Positions 25,535-37,100 of a DNA stretch of 40,861 bases are shown here, piece after piece. Position numbers and translations under genes: made by a program. This DNA comes from an uncultured Anaerolineae bacterium. GTDB taxonomy: Bacteria; Chloroflexota; Anaerolineae; Promineifilales; Promineifilaceae. The first letter of the stretch is position 1, and each line of letters starts with the position of its first letter. The notes under the pieces are model-generated. The model did no database searches. It was not told the origin of the DNA and saw only the letters and a program-made list of their open reading frames with translations. The DNA is taken from NCBI GenBank assembly GCA_937943625.1, contig CALEAD010000005.1, positions 76,630 to 117,490 of the forward strand, given 5' to 3'.

Positions 25535-25700
25535 TGGCAAACTGGGCAAAACCTGTTTTGTTGCTTCTGGCTGGACTGGCGCTGCTGGTTGGGCTAATCT
25601 GGCTGCTGGTCATCTTGCGACCGCTGCTGGTGGCGCTGACCATTGCCGCACTGCTGGCCTACCTGCTGAACCCGCTGCTAAACTGGCCGGCAAAGAGGGT
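25534..25700 (+). pseudogene. Truncated AI-2E/PerM-family permease, 5' remnant
   Basis: The frame starts with [20 protein letters not shown] and continues through LLVILRPLLVALTIAALLAYL to LLNPLLNWPAK. This is the usual beginning of AI-2E-family (UPF0118) transporters, which normally have about 350 residues and eight helices. After about residue 55 all resemblance ends. The point coincides with a 28-base palindrome, after which the frame only continues antisense into the DUF11-repeat gene. The gene overlaps the ATPase stop by one base (TAATG), so it was the second gene of the ATPase operon. Either a rearrangement removed its 3' part, or an assembly join occurred here. Confidence 0.7.
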
Positions 25701-25726
25701 GGGGGGAAACGGCCGTTTCCCCCCAC
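25699..25726. repeat. 28-base perfect palindrome at the permease break point
   Basis: A run of six G and a run of six C flank AAACGGCCGTTT, with GT before and AC after; all 28 positions are self-complementary. The centre is the ACGGCCGT octamer that recurs through the window. As RNA it makes a very strong stem for either strand. Confidence 0.9.
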
Positions 25727-25737
25727 ATGCCGTAGCA

Positions 25738-25762
25738 ATAAGGCAAACGGCCGTTCCCTTAT
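25738..25762 (-). terminator. Second hairpin around the octamer, overlapping the stop codon
   Basis: ATAAGG (25738-25743) pairs with CCTTAT (25757-25762) around an inner AACGGCCGTT palindrome. The stop codon of the minus-strand DUF11 gene (25759-25761) is inside it. With the following 28-base palindrome it could end that transcript. Confidence 0.45.
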
Positions 25763-28700
25763 CGCACGACCAACGGCAAATACAGCAGCCGCCCGGCCGC
25801 CGGGCCAATCTGTGCCCCCGTCACGGCCGCGTTATCCGTCCGGTCTATCTCCGGGCTGGCGGTCTGGGCGACGGCCGTTACCAGCCCCATCCCCTCCACC
25901 GTGCCCAGGAACGAGATGGTGACAACGGCCGTTTGCCCCGCCGCGACTGTTCCCAGGTCGCAAAGCAGCGCCGTCCCGCCGGTTTCCGCCTGACAGGTCG
26001 CGCCCGTCGCGCTGACGAAGGCGACAACCTCCGGCAGGTTTAGCGTCAGGCGCGTTTGTATTGCTGCGTGCGGGCCGTCGTTGCCGATCACGGCCGTATA
26101 GACCACAACCTCATCCACCGCGCCGACCAACGTCTGGCTGGCCTCGACCAGAACCAGATTCGTCCCGCCGGGCAGAACCCGCAGACTGGCTTGATTGTCG
26201 TCGGCGTCGCTCTCCGGGAAAGTGGTGAACAGATGGGCCAGATGCCAGCTTTCCACCGCCCCATCCGCCTGCCAGACGAAGGGCAGCGTCAGGCTGCCGT
26301 TGGCGGGCAGCGCCCCCAGGTCGCAGACGATTTCCGGGCCAGCGGTATCGCAGGCGAAACCGGCGGGCGAGCCGACCAGCGTCGTGGAAAGCGGCGGCAG
26401 GTAGCGCAGTTCGGCGGCCACCGGCTGATCGCTGTTGTTGTAAGCCATAACCTCCACCGTGTAGGCCGCGCCAACGGCCGGGATGGGATTCGTCGTCGTC
26501 AGGACAACGGCCGTTTCCGCCATCATCGTCCCGCGCCAATAAACGGCCGTCACATTATCATTCAGGTTGGCGTCCGCCCCGTCCGACAGGGCAATGTAGC
26601 TGGCGTAAAAGACGCCCGCTGCCGGCGTGTCGGCCGTCGCCGAAATCGTCGCGCTTTGGCCCACATCCAGCAGGCCGAGGTTGCAGGTCACGGCCGCGCA
26701 GCTTCCCTGAGAGGGCGTGTGGGCGACGGCCGTGTTGCTGGCCTGATTGACGGTCACCAGGGCCGCCGTCTCGCCCAGGTTAACGACGGTCAAGGTGTAG
26801 CTGAACGTCTCGCCCACCGGCACGGCCGTATCAGTCAGGACGGGGCTGTGGCTCAGGGCGACATCTAGCAGCGGCGCGGGGTCGGTTGCGCTGCTGGCGC
26901 TGTTGTTGCTCAGGTCTGGATCAAAGGTGGCGGCGGCAACAACGGCCGTATTGGGCGACAAATCCTCCGCGCTGACGGTGGTGGTGATCACGGCCATCGC
27001 CTGCCCGTTGGCGGTCAGGGCGAACAGGTTGCAGGCGACGATCTGCCCCTCGGCAACGCAATCGCCGTTGTGCAGGCTGGCCGCCACGAAAGTTGTTTCT
27101 GCTGGCAGGGTATCAGTCAGGGCGACATCAAAAGCCAGGTCCGGGCCATGATTGGCGATGAACAGATAGTAAACCTGCGTCTCGCCCACCGCCGGGTTCT
27201 CCAGAGCGGCCAGTTTGCTCAGGCTCAGGTCGGCGGCTGTCACCCGCTGGCTGAAAACGACCCCCTCATTGTTAGCCGGGTCAGGGTCGGGCAGGCCGCC
27301 GCTGACGCTGGCGAAGGCAGCCAACTCGCTGACTGGCGCGGTCAAATCGGCCAGCAGGCTGACCGTCGCTGAACTGCCGCCGGGCAGCAGCCCCAACGCG
27401 CAGGTGATGGTCGCCGCGCCGACGCAGCTTCCCTGGCTGGCGTTGTAGCTGTTCAGGATCGCCCCAACGGGCAAATCGGCGACCAGTAGAGCGTCCGGCG
27501 CAGTTTGCGTCCCGGCGTTGTGGACGGTCAAGGTCAGGCTGTACGGTTCGCCGGACGGGATATGCGCGGGCGCGTCCAGAGTCAAAATCAGGTCGGTTCC
27601 AAATGGCTCAATGGGCAGTTGGCCGTCAACGCTGTTGTTGTCCGGGTCAGTTTCCAGGGAAATGGTAGTGACGACGGCCGCATAGCTGTGAACGGCGGCG
27701 GCGTAGGGGGTGAAAACGGCCGTTACCGCCACCTCCTCCTGCATCTCAATCGCCCCCAAATCGCAGCGGAGCAAATCCGCCCAGACGACGCATTCCCCCT
27801 GCGGCGTATGCAAGTTGTCCACCACAACCGGAATGGGCAGCGTGTCGCTGAGGACCACGCCAAAGGCGGTCGCCTGCCCCTGGTTGGCGATTTGCCAGGT
27901 GAGGGTGAGCGGCTGGCCGACGACGCCCACCGGCTGACTCTGGCCGCGCTGCAAGGTCAGGTCGGCGTAGTCGCCCACTTCCAGCGTCAAGGTGGACTGG
28001 TTATTGCTCAGGTCGGGGTCGAGAATGGCGGCGCTGACGGCGACGGTATTGGTGAATGGCTCGCTGCTCAGGGGGGTGAGGGTGAGGGCGAGAGCGGCCG
28101 TCTGCCCGGCGGGCAACATCCCTAGCTGGCAAGTCAGCAGCAAGCCATCGGCGGCGCAGCTTCCGTGCGAACTGCTGACGCCGCCAAAGTTGACCCCGCC
28201 GGGCAGGGTGTTGGTCAGGACGACGCCCACGGCCGTGTCCGGCCCCAAATTCGCCACGCTGATCGCAATATCGAACGGCTGGCCGATGACCAGCAGCGGT
28301 TGCGAAGCGGCCTGGCTGACAGCGAGATCGGCGCTGGTTTGCAGCCAACGGCCGAAGCCAAACGAGACCTTATCCCCCGCGTCCTCTAACGCGCCGCCAA
28401 AGTAGACATGGCCGCCAAATGTGGCGAGGGCGTGGGGCTGGTTCAGGCCGTAACTGCTGACAGCGGGGCTGCTCAACACCTCCCAGGTCTGGCCGGTGAT
28501 TTCGTAACGCCAAAGCTGCCAGAGCATCCGCTGGCCGTCGCTGTAGCGGGCGGTCATGACGATGCTGTCGGCCGTTGGCGCCTGGGCGATGGCCTGGGCC
28601 AGACTAATCGCCCCGTCGGGCAGGGGCGGCGCGGGGTGGCTAGTCAATGTTTTGTCCGTTTCATGCCAGCTGAAGAAGAGGGGAACGGCCGTTGGCCTAT

Positions 28701-31113
28701 CCCTAAAACCGAAGAAGATACGGCCATCAGCCAAAAACGCCTCGGTCAGCGTTCCCACCGGATAGACCATGTTGTTGGTCGCCGGTTGAGTCAGGTCAGG
28801 CCGCCACGCCTGGTTCGTGTGGCTCCAAAAATAGACCATATCGCCGGCCACAAATTGGACAAATTGTTCAAAGCCGCTCGTGTGGAAGGAGACGTTGCGA
28901 ACGGGAGCGGGCAGGCCGCCGTCCATATCGCTCCAGCTTGCCGTTTGCGCGTCGTAGCGGGCGATATGGCTGTAAGGCTGGCCGTCCAGACTGGTGAAAT
29001 CGCCGCTGTAATAATAGTAACGGCTGGTGGCCTCGTTGGGCCAGGTAGAGAGGCGCAGCGGGGCGCTGGCGAAGGCCGCCCCATCCCAACTGAGCATACC
29101 GGGGTTGAAATAGATACGGCCGCTGGCTGGACTCTTCTGGAGGCGCTCGAACAAGGAAAATTCGCCCACGCTGACTAGATCGGCCGCTGCTGGGCGGGAC
29201 CAGCTTTGCGTTGTTCCGTCCCAAATGGCGAAGTTCTGCATAGGCTGGCCGTTCACCTGGGGAAAATCGCCAGTCATGTAGAGCAAATCGCCGTCGGCGA
29301 GCAGGGCGCGGACATACGTCTGGTCGAAGTTGGGGTTGCCGCTGCCCACGCCGCTGCCGAAAGATTGCCACTGTTGGCTGGCGGTGTCCCACCGGGCCAG
29401 GCCGCGACTGACGGCGGCGTCACCGCTCTGGTTAAATTTGCCCCCGGCGATGAGGGCGTCCTGGAATTGGGCCAGGGCGTACACATCGGAGGGCTCCTCC
29501 ATGTCCCAGGGAGATACCAGGCGCAAGCCATCGCCCAACCCACGCCATTCGAGGTTGAGGGCGTCCCAAACGGCGACGTTGCGGGCGATCTGGCCGCCCG
29601 CGCCGCTGAACCGGCCGCCAACGGCCAACTCGCTCCCATCCCAGGCGAAGGCGTAGGCGATGGGGGCTTGATTGGCCCCGGAACTGAGGCCGCTGCATTG
29701 GTCGCAAACGGCCGTCCACTGCGCCCCATCCCACCGGGCCACGTTCAGTGCAGCCACATCACCAATCTGGTGGAAACGGCCGTGGGCGTACACCCCATCC
29801 GGCAGGCTGATCAGGTTACTGACGGCCGGAAGATAGTTGTACCAGCCCTTGCTGTCGGCGTTGACCCCCGCGCCGAGCGGCTGCCAGGCCGTTCCATCCC
29901 ACCAGCCAACGGAGCGGACGGGGCCGTTGAGCGGATTGTCGCGGTAGAAGAAGCCGCCGGCGATAAGCTGTCCTTGCCCGTCTTGGGCCAGGCCGTGAAT
30001 GGCGACTTCACCGAACAGGTCGGGGTAAGCATTACTCAGGTCGTTTTGCAGGAAGGGGGTCGTGAGCAGGCTGATGGTTCCGTTGGCGGCGCGTTGATAG
30101 ACGGCGGCATAGTCGCCGCCTGCATTCCAGGCGTTGCCGCTGGCGGCGAAGTAGAGCGTATTTCCCACGGGCAGGATGGCGGTTACGGCCGACACGTTGC
30201 CGCCACCGCCAGGGAGGGGGATGTTGGCCGGGGTGAGAACGGCCGTCCAATTGCTGCCATTCCAGCGATAGAGGAAAACTTTATCATTCGTCCCCCAGCC
30301 GGTCTGGAAGAGGCCGCGCAGGTAAAGATCGCCATTGGCCGCCAGGGTTAATTCTTCCACCATGATTTGCACAAAGCTGGTGGGCAGCCCCGCGCTCATA
30401 TCCTGCCATTGCGCCCCGTCCCAACGGCCGACACGGTCAATGGTCACGCCGCTGCCGCTCGTAAAGCTGACGGTGTCGGCGACGTAGAGCGTGCCGTCGT
30501 CGGCCAGAGCGGTTTTGCAGCTTACGCCGTTGCCGCCGGAGCAGAACCAGTTGAGGCCGCCATTTAACGTTTGCCAGGCGGCGCCATCCCACAGGGCGAT
30601 TTTATTGGCGGGTTGCAGCGTGCCGTCGGGCTGCTCTACCCAGTTCATATCGCGGGCGGTGACGGCGATCTGGCCGCTGGTGTTGGCGGCGATGTCGTAG
30701 AGAGCGGCCGCCTCGCGGAAGTTGGGCATGCTCTCGTACCACAATTTGCCGGGCAGCCCTTGCCAGTGTTGACCATCCCAGATGAGGCCGTGACCGATGG
30801 GGGCGTCGTCCCAGCTGCCCCGCTGCCGGTTGTTGTGGCCGCCCGCATAGACGAAGGCCCCGGAGAGGTAAAGGCTGCCGCTTGGCCCGGCAACGGCCGC
30901 GCCGTCTACGCCGACGGCGCTGTGGTAAACGGCGCCGGGCAGACCAAACTGCTCGTCCAGGAAGAGGTCGTTGGGCAGGCTGGCGCTGGTGGGGGCAACG
31001 GCCGTTGCCTGGGGCGCGTCATGTTGGGCCAGGGCGTACACGGCCCAGCCGCCAGCCAGGGCGCAGCAGGCCAGGAACAGCGAGAATAGGCGGGTGATTG
31101 GGTATCGGTTCAT
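25759..31113 (-). CDS. Secreted 1784-residue WDG-propeller plus DUF11-repeat surface protein
   Basis: The start ATG at 31113 follows GAGGAAG on the minus strand. The N-terminus MNRYPITRLFSLFLACCALA is a signal peptide. Residues about 40-920 are built from about ten repeats with a WDG...W core (for example ALWDGAAWQTLNGGL, GRWDGAQWQDMSAGL, GWWDGTAWQPLGAGV), as in kelch-like beta-propellers. Residues about 925-1770 hold seven DUF11 domains, each with ADLxL at the start, an NxGP-type block and usually a Cys pair (GSC and CDLG/CQLG/CALG) that could form a disulfide. The last residues are RLLYLPLVVR, a tail shared with two other secreted proteins here. It is probably a surface or sheath protein; no enzyme is visible. 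Long open frames on the plus strand of this gene are by-products of codon bias. Confidence 0.85.
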   Translation of the reverse strand: MNRYPITRLFSLFLACCALAGGWAVYALAQHDAPQATAVAPTSASLPNDLFLDEQFGLPGAVYHSAVGVDGAAVAGPSGSLYLSGAFVYAGGHNNRQRGSWDDAPIGHGLIWDGQHWQGLPGKLWYESMPNFREAAALYDIAANTSGQIAVTARDMNWVEQPDGTLQPANKIALWDGAAWQTLNGGLNWFCSGGNGVSCKTALADDGTLYVADTVSFTSGSGVTIDRVGRWDGAQWQDMSAGLPTSFVQIMVEELTLAANGDLYLRGLFQTGWGTNDKVFLYRWNGSNWTAVLTPANIPLPGGGGNVSAVTAILPVGNTLYFAASGNAWNAGGDYAAVYQRAANGTISLLTTPFLQNDLSNAYPDLFGEVAIHGLAQDGQGQLIAGGFFYRDNPLNGPVRSVGWWDGTAWQPLGAGVNADSKGWYNYLPAVSNLISLPDGVYAHGRFHQIGDVAALNVARWDGAQWTAVCDQCSGLSSGANQAPIAYAFAWDGSELAVGGRFSGAGGQIARNVAVWDALNLEWRGLGDGLRLVSPWDMEEPSDVYALAQFQDALIAGGKFNQSGDAAVSRGLARWDTASQQWQSFGSGVGSGNPNFDQTYVRALLADGDLLYMTGDFPQVNGQPMQNFAIWDGTTQSWSRPAAADLVSVGEFSLFERLQKSPASGRIYFNPGMLSWDGAAFASAPLRLSTWPNEATSRYYYYSGDFTSLDGQPYSHIARYDAQTASWSDMDGGLPAPVRNVSFHTSGFEQFVQFVAGDMVYFWSHTNQAWRPDLTQPATNNMVYPVGTLTEAFLADGRIFFGFRDRPTAVPLFFSWHETDKTLTSHPAPPLPDGAISLAQAIAQAPTADSIVMTARYSDGQRMLWQLWRYEITGQTWEVLSSPAVSSYGLNQPHALATFGGHVYFGGALEDAGDKVSFGFGRWLQTSADLAVSQAASQPLLVIGQPFDIAISVANLGPDTAVGVVLTNTLPGGVNFGGVSSSHGSCAADGLLLTCQLGMLPAGQTAALALTLTPLSSEPFTNTVAVSAAILDPDLSNNQSTLTLEVGDYADLTLQRGQSQPVGVVGQPLTLTWQIANQGQATAFGVVLSDTLPIPVVVDNLHTPQGECVVWADLLRCDLGAIEMQEEVAVTAVFTPYAAAVHSYAAVVTTISLETDPDNNSVDGQLPIEPFGTDLILTLDAPAHIPSGEPYSLTLTVHNAGTQTAPDALLVADLPVGAILNSYNASQGSCVGAATITCALGLLPGGSSATVSLLADLTAPVSELAAFASVSGGLPDPDPANNEGVVFSQRVTAADLSLSKLAALENPAVGETQVYYLFIANHGPDLAFDVALTDTLPAETTFVAASLHNGDCVAEGQIVACNLFALTANGQAMAVITTTVSAEDLSPNTAVVAAATFDPDLSNNSASSATDPAPLLDVALSHSPVLTDTAVPVGETFSYTLTVVNLGETAALVTVNQASNTAVAHTPSQGSCAAVTCNLGLLDVGQSATISATADTPAAGVFYASYIALSDGADANLNDNVTAVYWRGTMMAETAVVLTTTNPIPAVGAAYTVEVMAYNNSDQPVAAELRYLPPLSTTLVGSPAGFACDTAGPEIVCDLGALPANGSLTLPFVWQADGAVESWHLAHLFTTFPESDADDNQASLRVLPGGTNLVLVEASQTLVGAVDEVVVYTAVIGNDGPHAAIQTRLTLNLPEVVAFVSATGATCQAETGGTALLCDLGTVAAGQTAVVTISFLGTVEGMGLVTAVAQTASPEIDRTDNAAVTGAQIGPAAGRLLYLPLVVR

Positions 31114-31129
31114 CTTTTTCTTCCTCAAT

Positions 31130-31164
31130 TAGACCTGACAGGTTTGACAAACCTGTCAGGTCTA
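31130..31164. repeat. Palindromic repeat between the two giant genes
   Basis: Arms of 17 bases (31130-31146 and 31148-31164) are perfectly complementary around a single A. The half contains AGACCTGACAGGTTTG. It lies just upstream of the ribosome binding site of the 1784-residue gene and 10 bases after the stop of the 2267-residue gene, so it may also terminate. Confidence 0.9.
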
Positions 31165-31174
31165 TCTGGTGAGC

Positions 31175-34100
31175 CTACTGCGGCGCGTGAATTTGCAGGG
31201 TTATAAGTTGGGAGTTGTTGTTGAGATTTGGGTCTTGCTGATTGCCGCCGGGAACGGCTGTGAGCGTAATCGGGTAGTTCCGCGTCGTCCAATCATTGGC
31301 CCGGATGCTAAACTGAACCTGGGCCACGCCGCCGCTAGGCAGGTTTAGGACGCCGCATGAGATGACATACTCTCCCGCTATGACGTTGCAGGTCATGGCG
31401 CCGGCGCCCTGGGTGTTGAGGCTGCCAGGGACAAGGCTCAATCCGTCGGAATAGGCAATTGTGAAGTTTGACGTCCCCGCCTCGTTAGGGCCGAGGTTGC
31501 TCAACGTAGCCATTATCGGGATGTCCATATTGGGCGAACCGGCGGGGGCGATGCCCATCACTGCCAGATCAGCTTTGTCGGCGACGGTAATGAGTAGATT
31601 GTGGTCGTTATTGTTCAGATTGGGGTCGCCTGCTTCGCTGAGTTGACCCACTATATTGCCCTGGCCAGCCTCTTCTCCACTAATGGTGATGTGGATTGTC
31701 TGCGATTGACTGGCGGGCAGCGGCGTATTGATGTGGCAGACGACCTGATTGGCCGCGACCACGCAGTCGGGGTTGTCGGCGCTGACGAAGTTGACGCTAC
31801 TGAACCGAACGGCGGCGAAACTGTACGAAGCGGCGTCGGAAGGCCCTGCGTTGGTGATGATGTAGATGATTTCACCCGTTTCTTGCACGTCAATGCTAGA
31901 CGGGGCGGCTTGCCCGCTCAGGCTCAAATCTGATTTGGGGGCGAAGGTGAGCGTGACCGCGCCATTGTTGTTGCCAGGGTTGGGGTCAGGGTTGTCGCTG
32001 ACGACGCTGTACTGGATGGCGCGGACGTCGGCAGCCGTTAGATTGGCGGGCGGTTTTACGGCGATTGCCACCCACTTGAGATCATAAGCGGACAATGAAA
32101 CGAAGGAACAGTCAATTATCCTGGACGAGCTGATTGTGCATTCAGGGGTCGGCGACTCATAGGCGATAAAGCCTTCGGGTAAGATGAAGGTTGCGCCGAT
32201 ATTTTCGGCCATGGCCGGGCCTTGATTGATAATGACAAACGCCAACGACGCACGCTCGCCGGGGGTCAGGGTCAGGTTGGCGGCTCCTGATTGTTCCACT
32301 CTGGCGCTGAGATCGGCTTTGTCGGTGAGTTGGATGGTGTGAACGCTGACATTGTTGGTCAGGTCGCTGTCGGTGCCGCCGGGGTCAACGGCCGTTAACG
32401 TAATCGTCGCCGTGTCGCCATCTGTCACCGGGCCAATGACTTTGACCATTATGTACAGTTCGCCAACCTGGCCGCTGTTAAATTGAGCAAATGTGCAGCG
32501 ATTGCTCGCGCAAACAGCCGGAACCAGGCTCTGATCTTCTGAAGAGGAAATTAGGTATTGCAGCGACAGATTAGGCGATAGCGCAAGCGAAACTTCTGGC
32601 GGTTTTTGCGTTGACCCTGGCCCGTTATTTTTGAGTTCAATCGCCAACCCCACCAGACTGTTAGCCCCGGCCAGGTTGCTGGTTAGCGCGGCGTTTACAA
32701 AAAGCAGGTCTACCGGGTCTACGATCTGCTGCACGGCCGTTTTCGAGTTGTTGCCGGGTACGCTGTCATGCTCCTCGGCGCTGACCTGGGCGCTAACGAC
32801 CAGCGTTGTCTGCTGGCTGCTGGCGGGGATGTTGCCGCCAAAGGTTAGCAACAGGCTTTCGTTGCCGCCCATCACGGCAATTAAGCAGGTTGCCGTCAGG
32901 TTGTTTGCGCCAAAGGAGCAGTCAAAGCCGCTGCCGCTGGCCTGCAAGAGAACGCCGTTGGTCACGTTGAACTGTACAGTGACATTAGTAGCCGCTTCGG
33001 CGCTGTGGTTGCGGACGCTGACGTTGTATTGGAAGGTTTGCCCTTTGACGACGTAATCCCGGTGGGGAACGGCCGTTACTTCCAGCACCCCCATGTCCCG
33101 TTCCGGCCGTACCTGGGTAACGGCCGAGGCCGCATTGCCGCTCAAATTGATCTCATACAACTCCAGATGGGCGTGATGGGTCACTTCGCTCTTGCCGCGG
33201 GGGGCCGTCACCTGGAAGGAGTAGGTCGCCTGGCTGTTGGCGGCCAGTTCGCCCACCGTGCAGCGGAAGGCGGTGGGGTGATTGTGATACTGCGTCGGCT
33301 GGCAGGTCAGCCCGGCCGGGAAGGCCACATTTTGCAGCGGATAATCGCCAAAGAAGACGATCCGCGCCTGCGTGGCCGGTTCAGCGCTCTGGTTGTGCAG
33401 GGTGACGGCCAGCGTCAGCCGTTGGTCCGGCTCCACCGGATCGGGGCTGTCGCTCATTGCTACCGTCACCGTCCGCTCTGGGCGGAAGGTGGTGCTTTCG
33501 CTGGCCGAGTGGGTCAGGGGCATTACGTCGGCGCTTTCCACCACCGCCACGATCAGGCGCGAACCCGGCTCAGACGGGGCCATCAGGCTCAATTGGAAAT
33601 TGCGCGACTCGCCCAGCGACAGCGCCCCCAGGGTGCAGGTGAGGACCGATCCCTCGGCGACGCAGTAATCGGGTTTCGCCAATAAAGTGGCCGGGTTGAA
33701 GCTGTAGCCGATGGCGTTCAGCCTGATGACCGTCCCGGCGGCGGCAAACGGCCCCAGGTTGCTCAGGCCGACGTTGATCTGGTACGGCTTGCCGATGGGG
33801 GCCGGGTCCTGACTGTCGCTGAGGGTCAGCCGCAGGTCGCTTTTTCGCAAGATGTTGGTCACAATGCTGGCCTGCGTCGGCGTTTTGGAGAGGGTGTCCT
33901 GGACGATCAGGTTGAGCGTGGTCGCTTTGGGCGACACCTCTATTTCCGCCGGGGCGACGGCGACAAATTGCCAGGCGGGGCTGGTCTGGCCGCGCGGGAT
34001 GTTGGGCAGGGCGCAGATGATGTTGGTCGTCAGGGTGACGGTACAGCCTTCGGGCAGGTTGGCGTTGACTGGTACGGGGCCGCCTTCACCCCAGGACATG

Positions 34101-37100
34101 GTGAGCAGGCTGTTTTGCGCCAGCCGGGGGCCGTCGTTGCGGACGCGGACGGTGTAGGTGATCCGGTCGCCCGTTCCGACCCGGCCGTCGGCCGGATACC
34201 GCTCGGTCAATAAGACCAGCTTGACGTCATTTTCGACGGTGATGGGGAAGTCGCCGCTGTCGTCGGCGGGGTCTTTTTCCCGGTTGCCGGTGTCGCCGTC
34301 GCCCCGCGCCTGGAAGAGGGTGATGCTGTAGGCGCGGGCGGCGGCGCCGCTCAAGGGGAGGTGGATGGTGCCGGTTTGCACCGGGGTGACGTTGAGCCGC
34401 AGCGAGGCGATGCCGTCGCCACCCAGAATGCCCTGGGTGCAAACAACCTGGCGCGTCCCGCTGTTGTAGGCGCAGTTGAGGGATGAGCCAACGGCTGTAT
34501 GGCTGTTGTAGGTCAGGCTGATGGGCACGCCGACGGTAAAGGTCACCTGCGCCGCCGATTCGACGCCCAGGTTGCGCAGGCTGGCGGTGAGGGTGATCGG
34601 TTCCTGATAGGGTAGGACGGTGTGACTGGCGGTCAGGCCAACGGCCAGATCATACCCGGCGGGTATGGGGGTGGCGCGGGTAAATGTGTTGTCGTCCGGG
34701 TCGGGGTCGGGGTAGCCGGCGGGGGTGACGACGCCGTCGCTGTCTATGGTCACGGCCGTTCCCGTAATTACCATCGTGGTTTGTACGGTCGGCGTGATGT
34801 TGGCGCTGAGCGGCCCCATGAACATGGGGATGACGCTAAAGCTGTAGCTTTGTGCTGTGTGGGCATACATCAATTCGCCAGGGAAGCGGCAGACATGGCG
34901 CGCCGGTTCGTCCACGAGCTGAACAAAGGTGCAGTTGGGATTGTTCGGCTCGGACAATTTGAGCGGGAAGAAGGTTTGCGGAGCCGCGCCGATGGTCGTG
35001 GTGATAATCACGTCCTGGGCAATGTCGCTGCCGTAGTTGGTGAAGACGACGGTGTAGGTCAACGGCCGTCCGGCGGCCGGGGCAAAACCGGTGAACGAGG
35101 AGGTCGTGAAACTGACGGCCAGATCCGCCCCCGGCGGTTCTAATTTGGTGATGGCGGTGTCGCTGTTGTCGCTGGTATCCAGGTCGGGCAGGTCGGTGAC
35201 GGCCGATTTGCCATTGATCGTGACAGTGTGGGTCAAATTACCGCTGGCGCTGGCGAGGGTGGTGATCGGAACTTTGAAGACGACGCTCGTTCCCATCGCA
35301 ATGGGATTGACAAAGCTGCACGTTACCTGTTGCAGCGGCGGCTGCGGGCCGAGCAGGCAAGGGGTGAGAATATCCTCTTGTTCGGGAATCGGCCCGCCGA
35401 GCAGCGCCCCTTCTCCGGCCAATTGTTGGCTGAACGTCACTTCCGTCATGGAATCGGGGCCGTAGTTGGTGATGACGATGGTGTGGGTCAACGGGTCGCC
35501 GGAGCGGTGGACGGCTGAGCCGCTGACGCCAATGCCCAACCCGGTGCGAATGTTCACTCGGCTAACGGAAAGGTTGTCGTCGGGGAAAACGTCAGCGGTG
35601 TTGTCAACGGCCGTTCCCGTAATCTGCACCGTATGCGTCACCGGCCCATGCTGCAACGTCGGCCCACTAAAAGTCAACTGATGGGATTGCCCCCGGTTCA
35701 GCGTGGCGAAATTGCACTGGTAGCTGTTGGTGGCGACATTGGTCGAGCAGGCCATGGGATGGGCCGATTGGGCCATCGTCCAATAGGTGTTGCCGGGCAG
35801 CGTCCCCGTTACCACCACATTTTGCGCGTCCTTGCTGCCATAGTTGGCAACCGTGACCGTGTAGCGCAGTGTCTCGCCCAGGGGGACGGGGTTGGGCGCG
35901 GCCACCTGGCTGACATGCAAATTCAGCCCGTGCAGGCCGTTGATCCGCGCCAGGTAACGCCCCTGGCGGGGGAAGAAGGTGGCGTCTAACGCTTCGGCTG
36001 CCAGCCAGACCTCATTTTCTCCCTGGTGGGCCAGGCCGTAGAGCCGTTCGTTCTCGTCGCCGCCCAGGTAAGTGGCCCAGCGGACGGTGGCGCTATTGGT
36101 CGTCAACTGGTAGTTGATCAGGAAAATGTCGTTTTTGCCGCTGCCGGTCAATGTTGGGTCAAGCGGGTTGAGGGTGGGGAAATCGTTGGAGAGGGTGAAG
36201 CCAGCGACGGTGAGCCGGTTCTGGTAGAGGGCCAGGTAACGGCCGTAATCCGCGCCGCTGCCGCCAATGTAGGTGAAAAATTCCACGCTGCCGTTCAAAT
36301 TGATCCGGGCGACAAAGCCGTCCACCGCGCCGCCCAGGGTGGTGTCCGGGGCGCCGGGCGTTGCCAGGCCGGGGGTACTCACGTCGCCCACCAGGTAGAG
36401 CTTGTTGTCCGGCGTGAGCAGCATCTGGTTGATAAAGCTAACGGGCAGGATGATGTCTCCGTCCAGGGCGGTGGCCTCGGCGTTGAGGATAGTGATGTCG
36501 GAGAGGGGGTCGAGCAGTAGCGCCCGGTTGTCGTTGTCTACGGCCAGGCGGCGCACAGCCGTTAAATCCCGCACCAACGTCGAGTATTGCGTTTGCTGGT
36601 TCGGCGGCTTGCTGAGGTCGAATTTAGAGACAAAGGCGGTGGTGCTGAAATAGGCCGGGCCGGTGTTGGGACCGTAGACGCCGGGCGTGGTGGGAAAATC
36701 GTAGACGCAGGGGTTGCAGGTGGTGGGGGTGTTGATGAACCCGGCGATGTAGACCATGCCGGTCAGGTCTATGGCGATGCGCGGCTCAAATTCAGAGAAG
36801 CCGCCGCCCCAGTAAGAGGCGTATTCTAAACGGCCGTTCACCCCCAACCGGCCAAACACCGCGTCAAAAAAGTAGAAGCCGCCGGAGTAGTCGCAGTTGC
36901 CATCATTGCCACAGGTCCGGTCTACGGCGTTGGCCGTCACCGGAAAGTCGGCCGAATTGCTCTGGCCGGAAAAGAAAAGGCGGCCCAGCCCGTCTAACAC
37001 CATATCCATGAAGTAATCCTGGCGGCTGCCGCTGACCGTCGTGCGGTAGAGGACAAGCCCCTGTGGGCTGATTTTGCTGAAGCGCATCGTCCCGCCGCGC

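Noticed and set aside
29206..30351. A 381-codon plus-strand frame opposite the propeller/DUF11 gene
   Set aside because: No start signal or domain is present, and the opposite strand carries regular WDG repeats.
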